Of a DNA stretch of 64,000 nucleotides, positions 22,653 to 30,905 are shown piece after piece. The notes beneath the pieces are model-generated. The model made no database searches, was not told the DNA's origin, and saw only the letters and a program-made list of their open reading frames with translations. The stretch covers positions 2,170,001 to 2,234,000 of the forward strand of contig NZ_BLAV01000001.1 in assembly GCF_009617875.1 (NCBI RefSeq), written 5' to 3'. Position numbers and translations under genes: made by a program. Each line of letters opens with the position of its first letter. Position 1 is the stretch's first letter. Origin of the DNA: Prolixibacter sp. NT017. GTDB taxonomy: Bacteria; Bacteroidota; Bacteroidia; Bacteroidales; Prolixibacteraceae.

Positions 22653-23722
22653 CACCCACGACGATCAAAGAGGTTTTCATCGAAACCATCAACATCCCGC
22701 TGGATGCACCTTTTACAATAGCTACCGGAGTGAAATACGAAATGGAAAATGTGCTCATCATCGTCCGCCTCGAAAACGGCATGGAAGGTTATGGAGAAGC
22801 GGCTCCACTGGAACCGGTAAACGGAGAAAACCAGGCTACTGCGCTGGCCACGCTCAACAGTTGTCAAAACTTCCTTATCGGGAAAGATGTGGCCGATTTC
22901 CGGCAAATATCGAAACACCTGAAAAGTGTGTATGGCGTCCAGGTAACAGCTCGCAGCGCCATCGAAATGGCTTTAATCGATGCTTTTACCAAATCACTGA
23001 ATACGCCGCTGTATACTTTTCTGGGCAAAGCCGAAAACAAAATTGAAACCGACTATACTATCGATATCGTTTCGCCGGAAACGGCCCGGAAAAATGCTGC
23101 CAAACTCGCCGGCAAAGGATACAATACGCTAAAAACGAAAGTTGGTAAAAACCTGGTAGAAGATATCGACCGGTTACTGGCGATAAAAGACGGTGCCCCG
23201 AACTGCCGCCTCATGCTGGATGCCAACCAGGGATATTCTCCGGCCGATGCAGTTTACTTTCTTGGCGAATTGAAAAAGAACGATATTCGACCGGAGCTAT
23301 TCGAACAACCAGTGAGGAAGGATGATTTGCGTGGGATGAAGTTCGTCAAGGACCACACCTCAGTTCCAATTGCTGCAGACGAATCGGTCTTTACGGCAGC
23401 CGATGCGATTAGAGTGGTGCGGGCCGGATGCGCCGACCTGATTAACATCAAACTGATGAAATCAGGAATCGTAGAGGCGTTGGATATTGCCGCAATTGCT
23501 CGAAGTGCCAATATGGAACTAATGATTGGCTGTATGATTGAATCGCGGCTGGGACTGGGATGTGCAGTACATTTGGCTGCCGGGCTTGGCGGCTTTCGAT
23601 TTGTTGATCTGGACCCGCATTTAGAACCGGCACAGGACCCATTTATCGGAGGTCCCGAATTTTTGGAACCGGTTTATGCTCTTTCCGATGAAATACCAGG
23701 AATAGGTGTAGCAAAGAAGTAA
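22634..23722 (+). CDS. dipeptide epimerase (enolase superfamily, L-Ala-D/L-Glu type)
   Basis: A 362-residue protein covering the muconate-lactonising-enzyme subgroup fold. The catalytic Lys pair is KTKVG (~167-171), with metal ligands Asp ~196 (MLDANQGY), Glu ~224 (LFEQPV) and Asp ~249 (PIAADESV), and the opposing Lys ~273 in NIKLMKSG. The C-terminal DLDPHLEP is typical of dipeptide epimerases. They interconvert L-Ala-D-Glu from murein peptides and L-Ala-L-Glu; related enzymes use other hydrophobic or cationic dipeptides. An alternative start is the ATG at 22649. The gene overlaps the upstream PLP enzyme gene and ends at a bidirectional terminator. Confidence 0.88.
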   Translation: MERKNMTPTTIKEVFIETINIPLDAPFTIATGVKYEMENVLIIVRLENGMEGYGEAAPLEPVNGENQATALATLNSCQNFLIGKDVADFRQISKHLKSVYGVQVTARSAIEMALIDAFTKSLNTPLYTFLGKAENKIETDYTIDIVSPETARKNAAKLAGKGYNTLKTKVGKNLVEDIDRLLAIKDGAPNCRLMLDANQGYSPADAVYFLGELKKNDIRPELFEQPVRKDDLRGMKFVKDHTSVPIAADESVFTAADAIRVVRAGCADLINIKLMKSGIVEALDIAAIARSANMELMIGCMIESRLGLGCAVHLAAGLGGFRFVDLDPHLEPAQDPFIGGPEFLEPVYALSDEIPGIGVAKK

Positions 23723-23734
23723 CAACAGGTATAA

Positions 23735-23780
23735 AAAAGCTGGTTGGCTGAAGTTTTTTCTTCATGCCCAACCAGCTTTT
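23735..23780. terminator. bidirectional intrinsic terminator
   Basis: AAAAGCTGGTTGG pairs perfectly with CCAACCAGCTTTT (13-bp stem) between the convergent epimerase and tpx genes. Confidence 0.85.
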
Positions 23781-23800
23781 ATCTCTTATCAATTCAGCAA

Positions 23801-24313
23801 TTAAAGTAGTTCTTTCACCACATTCAGAGCTGCATCATAATCGGGTTCATTCGTAATTTCCGAAACGAATTCTACGTATTTAACGGTTCCGTCTTTGTCA
23901 ATAATAACTGTTCCACGGGCCAGCAAACGCAGTTCCTTGATCAGATATCCGTATTTCAGACCAAAGTCTGTATCGCGGTGATCCGACAGGGTTACGATAT
24001 TATCTAATCCTTCTGCTCCGCAAAAGCGCTTCTGAGCAAAAGGTAAATCGCAGGATACCGACAGAACAACCGCATCACCCAACTTGTCTGCTTCGGCGTT
24101 GAAACGACGATTTTGTGCGGCACAAACACCGGTATCGATGGAAGGATAAACGGCGATTACCACCACTTTCCCTGCATAATCACTTAATTTAACCGGACTT
24201 AAATCGGCTCCGACAACGGTAAATTCAGGAGCTTTCTGTCCAACTTTTATTTCATCTCCTACAAGTGTCACCGGATTTCCGGCAAACGTTACTTTCTCAG
24301 CGTTCTCTTTCAT
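23801..24313 (-). CDS. tpx: thiol peroxidase (atypical 2-Cys peroxiredoxin)
   Basis: A 170-residue Tpx. Peroxidatic Cys ~64 is in YPSIDTGVCAAQNRRF; resolving Cys ~98 is in PFAQKRFCGAEG; Cys ~88 (SVSCDL) is also conserved. FAGNPVTLVGDEIKVG at the N-terminus and GTVIIDKDGTVKYVEFVSE at the C-terminus are family landmarks. It reduces hydrogen peroxide and alkyl peroxides using thioredoxin. It is divergent from elbB; a TACTTTGA sequence on the minus strand near 24390-24400 may be its -7 box. It ends at a strong bidirectional terminator, so it is monocistronic. Confidence 0.95.
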   Translation of the reverse strand: MKENAEKVTFAGNPVTLVGDEIKVGQKAPEFTVVGADLSPVKLSDYAGKVVVIAVYPSIDTGVCAAQNRRFNAEADKLGDAVVLSVSCDLPFAQKRFCGAEGLDNIVTLSDHRDTDFGLKYGYLIKELRLLARGTVIIDKDGTVKYVEFVSEITNEPDYDAALNVVKELL

Positions 24314-24602
24314 GTGTATTGATTATTTTGATTTTCACACGATCCCTATTAAACCGGGAACATTCTTTAATTCATTATTTTTTATGATACTTCAAAGTAC
24401 CACTAGATAAACCGAAATTAGATTAAAATGTTCGATGCAAGAAATACATCCGGGTTAAATTTGTTTGTTTATACCCGTAAACCCACATAATTATACAAAT
24501 AAGAAGAAAAGATGAAACCAGAAACCGCCGTTTGTAAGCCATATCTCTTTCATACTTAGCCCTGATAGACTAACTTTACTGAAAAACCAGAATCTATATT
24601 CA

Positions 24603-25265
24603 ATGAAGACAAAAAGGTTTGCGGTAGTTCTAGCCGGTTCCGGGGTGTTTGATGGTGCCGAAATCCATGAATCCACGTTGACGATGCTTTCCATTGCCAA
24701 AGCCGGCGGGACCTATCAATGTTTTGCTCCGGATAAGCAACAAGCCCAGGTTGTTAATCACCTAACCGGTGAAAAAATGCCGGAAAAACGCAATGTTTTG
24801 GTGGAAGCAGCACGAATTGCCCGGGGCGACATCAAACCACTAACGGAGTTCTCTCCCGACGATTTCGACGCGATTGTTTTTCCCGGAGGATTCGGAGTAG
24901 CCAAGAACCTTTGCACTTTTGCATTCGATGGTCCGGAGTGTAGTGTGGATCCGGAAGTTGAAAAAGTCATCAAAGCTTCTGTCGACGAAGGCCTCGCTAT
25001 CGGAGCATTGTGTATCTCTCCGGTTTTGATGGCACGTGTCCTACCCGAGGTTGACGTTACGATTGGCGAAGACCAGGAAACCGCTGAAGCTATCAGTAAA
25101 ATGGGAGGTGCCCACCACATCACCGACCACGGGGAAATCATTATCGACGAAAAGTACAAACTGGTCACAACGCCCTGCTACATGCTCGATGCAACGATTG
25201 CGCAAATAGCCGAAGGAACCGATAATATTGTGAAGGAGTTGATTTATATGATTGAAAATTCCTGA
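24603..25265 (+). CDS. elbB: isoprenoid biosynthesis glyoxalase ElbB (DJ-1/PfpI-like)
   Basis: A 220-residue DJ-1/PfpI superfamily protein of the ElbB group. Diagnostic: VVLAGSGVFDGAEIHES at the start, CFAPDKQQAQVVNHLTGE, FDAIVFPGGFGVAKNLC, the nucleophile-elbow Cys in IGALCISPVLMARVL, TIGEDQETAEAISKMGG and KLVTTPCYMLDATIAQIAEG. ElbB has weak glyoxalase activity and was linked to isoprenoid production in E. coli; its cellular role is not settled. It is transcribed divergently from tpx across a 289-bp spacer with no other feature seen. A bidirectional terminator follows 17 bp after the stop. Confidence 0.92.
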   Translation: MKTKRFAVVLAGSGVFDGAEIHESTLTMLSIAKAGGTYQCFAPDKQQAQVVNHLTGEKMPEKRNVLVEAARIARGDIKPLTEFSPDDFDAIVFPGGFGVAKNLCTFAFDGPECSVDPEVEKVIKASVDEGLAIGALCISPVLMARVLPEVDVTIGEDQETAEAISKMGGAHHITDHGEIIIDEKYKLVTTPCYMLDATIAQIAEGTDNIVKELIYMIENS

Positions 25266-25282
25266 AAACACTGGATGAAATA

Positions 25283-25323
25283 AAAAAGAGAGATGCTGTT
25301 TAAAACGGCATCTCTCTCTTTTG
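25283..25323. terminator. bidirectional intrinsic terminator
   Basis: AAGAGAGATGC pairs with GCATCTCTCTT around an 11-nt loop between elbB and the convergent outer membrane protein gene. A- and T-runs are present on either side. Confidence 0.85.
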
Positions 25324-25346
25324 TCATGCTATTATTTTCTACAACG

Positions 25347-25835
25347 TCAGAACTGGTAACGGACTCCAAGTCCCAGGTTAAAATCAAAATTATCGCCATG
25401 ATTTACCAATCCCAGTTCCGGTCTCATATCCAATCCAAGTTGCAAGCCAAACGGCCATGCATATTCAATTCCGACATTTCCGGCTGCAGCCAGATAAAAT
25501 CCACTGCTACCGCTTCCGGTATAACTGTTTTTGTAATCCCACGAGCCAACTTTAACACCCGGACCAACATACCAGTTGAAACCATCGCCCAAAGGCCATA
25601 CCCACTGATAAATTCCGGTGAGTCCCCAGGCTGTGTAATCGCTGTGCGAAATCAAACCCAAATCAAATTCCAGTCGATTCAAATTAGATAAACCGTGCTG
25701 GTAGGACACTTCAGTGCCAAAACCATTTCCGCCTCCAAAACGCAAACCAATTGCATGGTCCTTTACAACCTGCGCATTAGCCGACATGGTTAGTCCTGCA
25801 ATGAATAATGCAGATAAAAGAAATAACTTTTTCAT
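25347..25835 (-). CDS. small outer membrane beta-barrel protein
   Basis: A 162-residue protein from the ATG at 25835 (MKKLFLLSALFIAGL), with a signal peptide cleaved at SANAQ. The mature part consists of eight amphipathic strands (HAIGLRFGGGNGFGTEVSY, RLEFDLGLISHSDY, LTGIYQWVWPLG, FNWYVGPGVKVGSW, GFYLAAAGNVGIEYAW, LQLGLDMRPELGL) and ends in the classical GLGVRYQF with terminal Phe recognised by the BAM machinery. It resembles OmpX/OprF-N-type eight-stranded barrels. It is monocistronic. The role is unknown; such barrels are often structural. Confidence 0.8.
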   Translation of the reverse strand: MKKLFLLSALFIAGLTMSANAQVVKDHAIGLRFGGGNGFGTEVSYQHGLSNLNRLEFDLGLISHSDYTAWGLTGIYQWVWPLGDGFNWYVGPGVKVGSWDYKNSYTGSGSSGFYLAAAGNVGIEYAWPFGLQLGLDMRPELGLVNHGDNFDFNLGLGVRYQF

Positions 25836-26001
25836 GTGTTTACAGTTTAATTTCAATTGATTTGTGAAGACACTATCTTACTCTTTTCTCTATCGATCTA
25901 TAACGGTTTAGGCCTTGTTTTGTTTGCTTAGCAGGTAATTTCAACGATTTCGTTATTTTTAATCCGGATTACTTTTTGATCAATTGGCTTAATTGTAGCT
26001 T

Positions 26002-26607
26002 ATGAATCGCTCGAAACTAACCATTTATCTGACAACCATCATCTTAATCATATTTTCGGCAAGATTGAGTGCTCAAACAACTCCAGAGGGAAGAAATAGG
26101 TTCAGGATAGGTGCCGGTGTATTGTTCGAGCGGAGTATCGACCGCCGCGGCCCTTACCTGATGGCCGATTACACGCGGGAGATCAGTACAGTGATAGGAA
26201 TATCACCCGGCATCTGGCTTTCTTACCGACATTCGACTTGGAAAAATGTAACGACATACTGGCGTTCAACCTTTGATAGCAAAGACCTTCGGGTGGTGCC
26301 ACGCGTCAATCTGGTTGTTACTCCCCTACCGGGAAAATTATCGCGCTTGCATTTGCAGACAGGTATTCTGGCCGAAGTGCTCTTCTCCAAATTCCATTCG
26401 ACTAACGAAAATGATTTGATGCAACGAACCAGTGACTATCTCGAAGAATCGACCAAATTGCGCCCCGGCTTCAGTGGCGGATTTCACCTCGACCTCGTTC
26501 AGATAAAGCAACGTTGGCTCGGCATCGATGCAGAGATAATCTACGAATACTCCGGCTACAATCCCCGAATTAATGCCGTGAACCTTGCTGTCTACTACTC
26601 TTTCTGA
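26002..26607 (+). CDS. secreted or outer-membrane protein, unknown function
   Basis: A 201-residue protein with a signal peptide (KLTIYLTTIILIIFSARLSAQ) and an amphipathic-strand pattern: RFRIGAGVLFERSID, GPYLMADYTREIS, PGIWLSYRHSTW, KDLRVVPRVNLVVTPL, SRLHLQTGILAEVLFS, PGFSGGFHLDLVQIK and the C-terminal NAVNLAVYYSF ending in Phe. This is a plausible small outer membrane barrel. I do not recognise a named family. It converges on the GH78-like gene with a 11-bp gap. Its promoter region contains TTTTTG (about 25971-25976) but no clean -7 box. Confidence 0.65.
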   Translation: MNRSKLTIYLTTIILIIFSARLSAQTTPEGRNRFRIGAGVLFERSIDRRGPYLMADYTREISTVIGISPGIWLSYRHSTWKNVTTYWRSTFDSKDLRVVPRVNLVVTPLPGKLSRLHLQTGILAEVLFSKFHSTNENDLMQRTSDYLEESTKLRPGFSGGFHLDLVQIKQRWLGIDAEIIYEYSGYNPRINAVNLAVYYSF

Positions 26608-26618
26608 TCTGCTAATTC

Positions 26619-29015
26619 TTACAGATTGATCTCCTGACTTCCTGAATGCAACTTTATTTCTTTTCCGTTCCAACGGAAAAAACCGGTAAGGTTTGCCGGC
26701 AGAACAATCTGTCCGGTAATTCCTTCTTTCCCCTTCCTATGCAAATTAAATTCAATCATTCCGTCCGGATGAGGGAATTTACCTTTGACAAACTGCAATG
26801 GGCCCAACGCCGGCTCTATTTTCACTGTTTGAAAGCCGGGAGAAGCTGGCTCGATACCAGCGACCGTCGCCAGCAAATCGTAATCAGGACTGGCGCTCCA
26901 TGCGTGACAGTCGGAGCGCGTCGGATCGGGCTTCTCTGCAAAGGTGGTTAATCCTTTTGCTAACATGTCACGCCACAAACCAAGCGTATTCAGGTATTCA
27001 TCAGCCAAACCTGCTTTCTTCATCGCCTTCGTCAGATAAAACCGGAAATACATCGTCGGCTGAATCAGCGAAGTGTCGCTCATCAACTTTCGAGTAAAGC
27101 TATTCGCATCGCCTTTTTCAATCACACCGGTCAGCACAGCAAAGATGTTGGTATGCATACTGAACTCTTTCTTCTCCGGCGTGTCTGCAAAATATCCCCG
27201 AGATTCGTCCCAACAGTTTTGGCGGACTGCTTTCACAAGGTTATCCGCTAATTCCTGATATTTCTGAGAAAGGCAAGTGTCATTGAATTGCTTGAAAATT
27301 TTGGCAGCGTGTTGTGCGCTGTAGGCAAACTGCAACGTCAACATGGCACTCTGGCCAGAAAAACCACCGGCCGGCATTCCTCCCATCTGCGACTCTCTGC
27401 TCCAGCCCCACTCTTTAGCCCAGTCAACAAAATTCCAATATTCGACTTTCCCTAATAAACCGGTTTTCGGATCGATTCGCTGCTCAAACCAATGCATTAC
27501 ATTTTCGACTCCCCAGAGATTGCTTCGAACAAAAGCCGGATCGTTGCGAAGCATCCGATAGTCATTGACCATATCGACCCAAAACAGTGAGTACGGTGGA
27601 ATAACTTGCGGCAAATATGAAGGGTAACGGCTTCTTGTCAAGCCTTCTGAAAAGCGGGAATCGTTAAACAGTTGAATCGCTTTGCGCATTAGCCGGTCAT
27701 CACCCGACACATACAACGAAATCAGAGCTTGTATCCTCGTGTCGCCCACATACTGCAATTGTTCGTAATACGGACAATCGAAATAGGTTTCGTTGGCACA
27801 CAAACGCGCTGTTCGCCAACCGACTTTCCAAATTTGTTTTAATGTCGAATCACTGGAAGCGAATGCTGCTTTTTCGACCAGCGGATAGGCCGCAAACATT
27901 CCGTAATAATCGTTAATGGTCAGCGGTTTGTCGCCTGTTTGAATATCCATCCGGATGTAGCGGTAAGTCCGAAACCATAACGGCCGGAACATGCGATTCG
28001 TTCCGCCATCGGGAAGAAAAACATCGGTATATCCCAGCAGCTTTTTCCCTTTAATATCGTCGCGGTTACCCTTTTGTCCATTTTCGTCGACGAGTGCTTC
28101 GGCATAGCTGACTTTGATAGTCGCTCCTTTTCCCTTTGTTACAAATAACTGAGGATAAGCCGTCGTCAAAACACCGTTGTCAATCAAAATCGAAACTTTG
28201 TGATTAGCCGGAATGGTTAAAGGTGCCTTTCCCTGAAGCCAATTATCCGGGACACTTATGCCCTCACTTCTCCTCACCGATTTCATGCGCTCCTGTTTCT
28301 TTTCCATGAATGGAATTTCCCGTGGAGTCAAAGTCCAGGAAGTTTCCGTTCCGATTCCTTTGGGTTGACCGTTATTCATCTGGCTAGCCTGTTTCCACGC
28401 GGAATCGTCATAGTCAATGTTCTCCCAACCCCATGGATATTGGGAGCCGTCAACCACATCGGTCGGACCAACGACAATATACGCGTGGAGCAACCTTCCC
28501 GGATCTTCTCCCGGACTATACGCTTTATCCTGCATCACTTTCCACGATGAATTAGTATTCACCATCTCTTCTTTCGAAGAATTTCCCTGCACGATGAATC
28601 CTGTCATCAGCGAAAACTGCGCTACCGGTCTTTTTAGTGCAAAGTTCCAGACTTCGGCAGCCAAAACATTTTTTCCTTTCCTGAGATAAGGAGCTATATC
28701 GACCGACTCGAAACGCCAATGCTCGATGTCTCCTCTCGATGGACCTTCGCAAACCGGGGTTCCGTTGACAAAAAAGCGATACCGGTTATCGCCGGAAATA
28801 TTTACAATAAACTTACCGGGAACATTGGCTAAATCGAAACTCTTTCGGAAATGATAAACGCCATAATCCACTGGCGAAGCTGTCGGATGACTTATCCAAC
28901 CTGCACTCCATGGCCGATTTAATAAGGAAGGATTAATCTCATTCAGGGCAACTTCCTGACCGAATCCAGTTATACATAAACTGGTCCAAACCAGGAACGT
29001 AAGTATCCATTTCAT
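26619..29015 (-). CDS. alpha-L-rhamnosidase-like glycoside hydrolase (GH78-type)
   Basis: A 798-residue secreted enzyme; the start at 29015 (MKWILTFLVWTSLCITGFG) gives a signal peptide, while an in-frame ATG 23 codons upstream overlaps the LRR gene. Order: a jelly-roll N-domain (YHFRKSFDLANVPGKF, YRFFVNGTPVCEGPSRGD, LAAEVWNFALKRP), a concanavalin-like sandwich (FLPDGGTNRMFRPLWFRTYRYI), an (alpha/alpha)6 barrel with TYFDCPYYEQLQYVGDTR at ~380, where GH78 enzymes carry the catalytic Asp/Glu, and a C-terminal beta-domain (LLATVAGIEPASPGFQ, GQIVLPANLTGFFRWNG). Many relatives release rhamnose from plant or algal glycans; the active-site block DCPYYEQ differs from the classical DCPxRxE, so specificity may differ. 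It lies 49 bp after the LRR gene on the same strand. Confidence 0.82.
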   Translation of the reverse strand: MKWILTFLVWTSLCITGFGQEVALNEINPSLLNRPWSAGWISHPTASPVDYGVYHFRKSFDLANVPGKFIVNISGDNRYRFFVNGTPVCEGPSRGDIEHWRFESVDIAPYLRKGKNVLAAEVWNFALKRPVAQFSLMTGFIVQGNSSKEEMVNTNSSWKVMQDKAYSPGEDPGRLLHAYIVVGPTDVVDGSQYPWGWENIDYDDSAWKQASQMNNGQPKGIGTETSWTLTPREIPFMEKKQERMKSVRRSEGISVPDNWLQGKAPLTIPANHKVSILIDNGVLTTAYPQLFVTKGKGATIKVSYAEALVDENGQKGNRDDIKGKKLLGYTDVFLPDGGTNRMFRPLWFRTYRYIRMDIQTGDKPLTINDYYGMFAAYPLVEKAAFASSDSTLKQIWKVGWRTARLCANETYFDCPYYEQLQYVGDTRIQALISLYVSGDDRLMRKAIQLFNDSRFSEGLTRSRYPSYLPQVIPPYSLFWVDMVNDYRMLRNDPAFVRSNLWGVENVMHWFEQRIDPKTGLLGKVEYWNFVDWAKEWGWSRESQMGGMPAGGFSGQSAMLTLQFAYSAQHAAKIFKQFNDTCLSQKYQELADNLVKAVRQNCWDESRGYFADTPEKKEFSMHTNIFAVLTGVIEKGDANSFTRKLMSDTSLIQPTMYFRFYLTKAMKKAGLADEYLNTLGLWRDMLAKGLTTFAEKPDPTRSDCHAWSASPDYDLLATVAGIEPASPGFQTVKIEPALGPLQFVKGKFPHPDGMIEFNLHRKGKEGITGQIVLPANLTGFFRWNGKEIKLHSGSQEINL

Positions 29016-29064
29016 AGGTTGTGACGTTTGGTATTTATTGGTTTTGCAGTATCTAAATCGGTAG

Positions 29065-29577
29065 CTATTTCTTTTTATCCCCACTTTCTACTTTTGTGTA
29101 CTTAAAGTAATAGAGCTGTTTCATTCCCCTTAGCCAGGCAGGTGGTTGATGAATGCCTGTATTGCTGACATCGATTAATTTCAGTTTTTTACAATTGGAA
29201 AGCGTATAAGGCAATTCCGTCAAATTCGGATTATCATTCAGATACAGTTCTTCCAGGTTCTCACATAGTTCAAGCACCTTGTTCACCGACCGCAAATCAT
29301 TATCCCTCAACGACAACGCCCTGAGATTCTTCATTGCAGTAATGTTATTGGGAATTTCCGTCAGATTATTGTGATCGAGAATCAGTACCCGAATGCTCGG
29401 TGAAAGTGCCTGAACAGGAAAATTGTGCAATCCCTCCCAACTCAAATCCAGAATATAGTGATTGGTACCATATTGCGCGTCACCATAAAAAACACCGGGG
29501 CGTTTCTCCTGTCCAAAAGCAACCAGGGTTGCCAGACTTAATATCACCGTAAAAAATAACTTCATCCTCTTCATCAT
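29065..29577 (-). CDS. secreted leucine-rich-repeat protein
   Basis: A 170-residue protein with a signal peptide (MKLFFTVILSLATLVAFG). Five LRR units follow: IRVLILDHNNLTEIPNNI, LRALSLRDNDLRSVNKVL, LEELYLNDNPNLTELPYTL and KLIDVSNTGIHQPPAWL, after a capping region (HYILDLSWEGLHNFP). The N-x-L-x-x-L/I-P pattern is that of bacterial LRRs. The protein ends in a charged YTKVESGDKKK tail. It is likely a surface or periplasmic binding protein. It precedes the GH78-like gene by 49 bp on the same strand, which suggests co-expression. Starts at 29577, 29574 or 29565 are all possible. Confidence 0.78.
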   Translation of the reverse strand: MMKRMKLFFTVILSLATLVAFGQEKRPGVFYGDAQYGTNHYILDLSWEGLHNFPVQALSPSIRVLILDHNNLTEIPNNITAMKNLRALSLRDNDLRSVNKVLELCENLEELYLNDNPNLTELPYTLSNCKKLKLIDVSNTGIHQPPAWLRGMKQLYYFKYTKVESGDKKK

Positions 29578-29710
29578 TGATAGATTTTAGCCGAATCGTT
29601 TGAGATTACCCGAGAACTAATCCGACGCAAAAGGTACAAAAAAGGAATGAGAAAGGCCGTAAATAAAGGGATTTTACTAACTGGAAATAATGACAGAAGC
29701 AAATAAAAAA

Positions 29711-29752
29711 AACCATGGTTTCCAATCTGGTTAAAGGCGGAATACCATGGTT
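29711..29752 (-). terminator. orphan minus-strand terminator hairpin in the 29578-30003 spacer
   Basis: AACCATGGT (29711-29719) pairs with ACCATGGTT (29744-29752), and the minus-strand copy is followed by eight T. No minus-strand gene lies upstream until 30906, whose own product reads away, so this hairpin would end an unannotated minus-strand RNA starting between about 29760 and 29850. A TA-GCC-TTTG sequence at 29852-29844 is a possible (one base long) -7 box, giving an RNA of about 130 nt. The rest of the 426-bp spacer contains no gene. Confidence 0.45.
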
Positions 29753-29967
29753 AGATCGTACACATCATTTTAATGACTTCTTGTACTTTCAATCATCAAA
29801 AAATAAATCAACAACGCTTAATTAATCGTGGATAACAGGTTAACAAAGGCTATTTTAAAAGGTTCACCTTCCGGTGAAAAACTCAAAAATATTTTCGTGA
29901 CAGCATACAACGTTACCTTCAAAGCCGTTGTGAATTACTGCGTTTTCCCGGAAGGATTGATTTGTAT

Positions 29968-29975
29968 TATCTTTG
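29968..29975 (+). promoter_or_regulatory. -7 box of the split lysO operon, decides the start codon
   Basis: TATCTTTG is an exact -7 match. Transcription should start near 29982, so the in-frame TTG at 29962 is excluded and the ATG at 30004 is used. Confidence 0.6.
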
Positions 29976-30003
29976 CCTCCGGTCGAAATTGAAAAAAGAG
30001 CAA

Positions 30004-30282
30004 ATGATTACAGTTTTACTCTTAATGGTTGCCGGTATCTTGGCCGGACTGTGGTTGGGGAAATTTCCATCGATAATGAAAGTCAACGACAGACTCATAT
30101 CGTGGGCCATCTATCTGTTGTTGTTTTTACTCGGTGTCAGTGTAGGGACGAATGAAAAAGTCATACAAAGCCTCGATTCCATTGGCCTGCAAGCGCTTCT
30201 TCTAACTGTTGGTGCTTTGGCTGGAAGTATCGCCACAGGATGGATAATTTACCGTGTATTTTTTCACCTCGATAACAACTAA
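30004..30282 (+). CDS. LysO-type lysine exporter, N-terminal half (DUF340)
   Basis: A 92-residue membrane protein with three hydrophobic segments (ITVLLLMVAGILAGLWLG, WAIYLLLFLLGVSVG, ALLLTVGALAGSIATGWII). The G-x-x-x-G-x and LLFLLGVSVG-x-N motifs match the first repeat of LysO/YbjE. E. coli LysO is one polypeptide of 299 residues; here this gene and the next (202 residues) together cover it, with only 3 bp between stop and start. Stop-start spacing suggests translational coupling, and the two halves probably assemble into one exporter for L-lysine and thialysine. A split gene is known in Bacteroidota; it is not a sequencing frameshift as both halves have their own start. Confidence 0.8.
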   Translation: MITVLLLMVAGILAGLWLGKFPSIMKVNDRLISWAIYLLLFLLGVSVGTNEKVIQSLDSIGLQALLLTVGALAGSIATGWIIYRVFFHLDNN

Positions 30283-30285
30283 ACC

Positions 30286-30894
30286 ATGAAAGGCAGTCTT
30301 ATCATTCTTTCTTTCTTCGCACTGGGAGTTATTTTGGGTGTCACGGATTCACTTCCGGAGATTCTACTAAAAACAGATTTCAGCATGTATGCTTTGTACA
30401 TACTGATGTTTCTGGTGGGAATTGGCATTGGTGCCGATCGAAAATCCTGGAAGGTTATCCAGACCATCAATTTAAAAATCTTCCTGGTACCGCTCGGAGT
30501 TATGGTGGGAACAGCTATCGGGGTTACGCTTGTTTCGCTGTTTCTTCCCAACTTAACTATCAGAGAAGCGATGGCGGTTGGTGCCGGCTACGGCTATTAC
30601 AGCCTGTCCAGTATTTTCATTACACAAATGCACGGCGAAACACTTGGCGTGATGGCCTTGCTTTCAAATATCATCCGCGAAGTAGCTACGTTGTTGCTGA
30701 CACCTTTGTTTGTCAAGTATTTTGGAAAACTGGCCGGCATTATGAGTGGTGGCGCTACCGCGATGGATACAACCTTGCCAATTATTACCCGCTATTCAGG
30801 AAAAGATTATGCCATCATATCGCTTTTCAGCGGAATTGTTTTGACGATATTGGTGCCGGTAATCATTACATTTATTCTGCATAGAAGCCTGTAA
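30286..30894 (+). CDS. LysO-type lysine exporter, C-terminal half (DUF340)
   Basis: A 202-residue membrane protein with about six helices. MYALYILMFLVGIGIGAD repeats the motif seen in the N-terminal partner, followed by NLKIFLVPLGVMVGTAIGV, the conserved AMAVGAGYGYYSLSSIFI, LGVMALLSNIIREVATLLL and GGATAMDTTLPIITRYSG. The G-x-G-x-Y-S-L and S-N-x-x-R-E motifs are LysO hallmarks. It is inner-membrane and expected to export lysine with its partner 3 bp upstream. It is convergent with the histidine kinase gene (11-bp gap). Confidence 0.85.
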   Translation: MKGSLIILSFFALGVILGVTDSLPEILLKTDFSMYALYILMFLVGIGIGADRKSWKVIQTINLKIFLVPLGVMVGTAIGVTLVSLFLPNLTIREAMAVGAGYGYYSLSSIFITQMHGETLGVMALLSNIIREVATLLLTPLFVKYFGKLAGIMSGGATAMDTTLPIITRYSGKDYAIISLFSGIVLTILVPVIITFILHRSL

Positions 30895-30905
30895 GTTTCG
30901 GAGAA

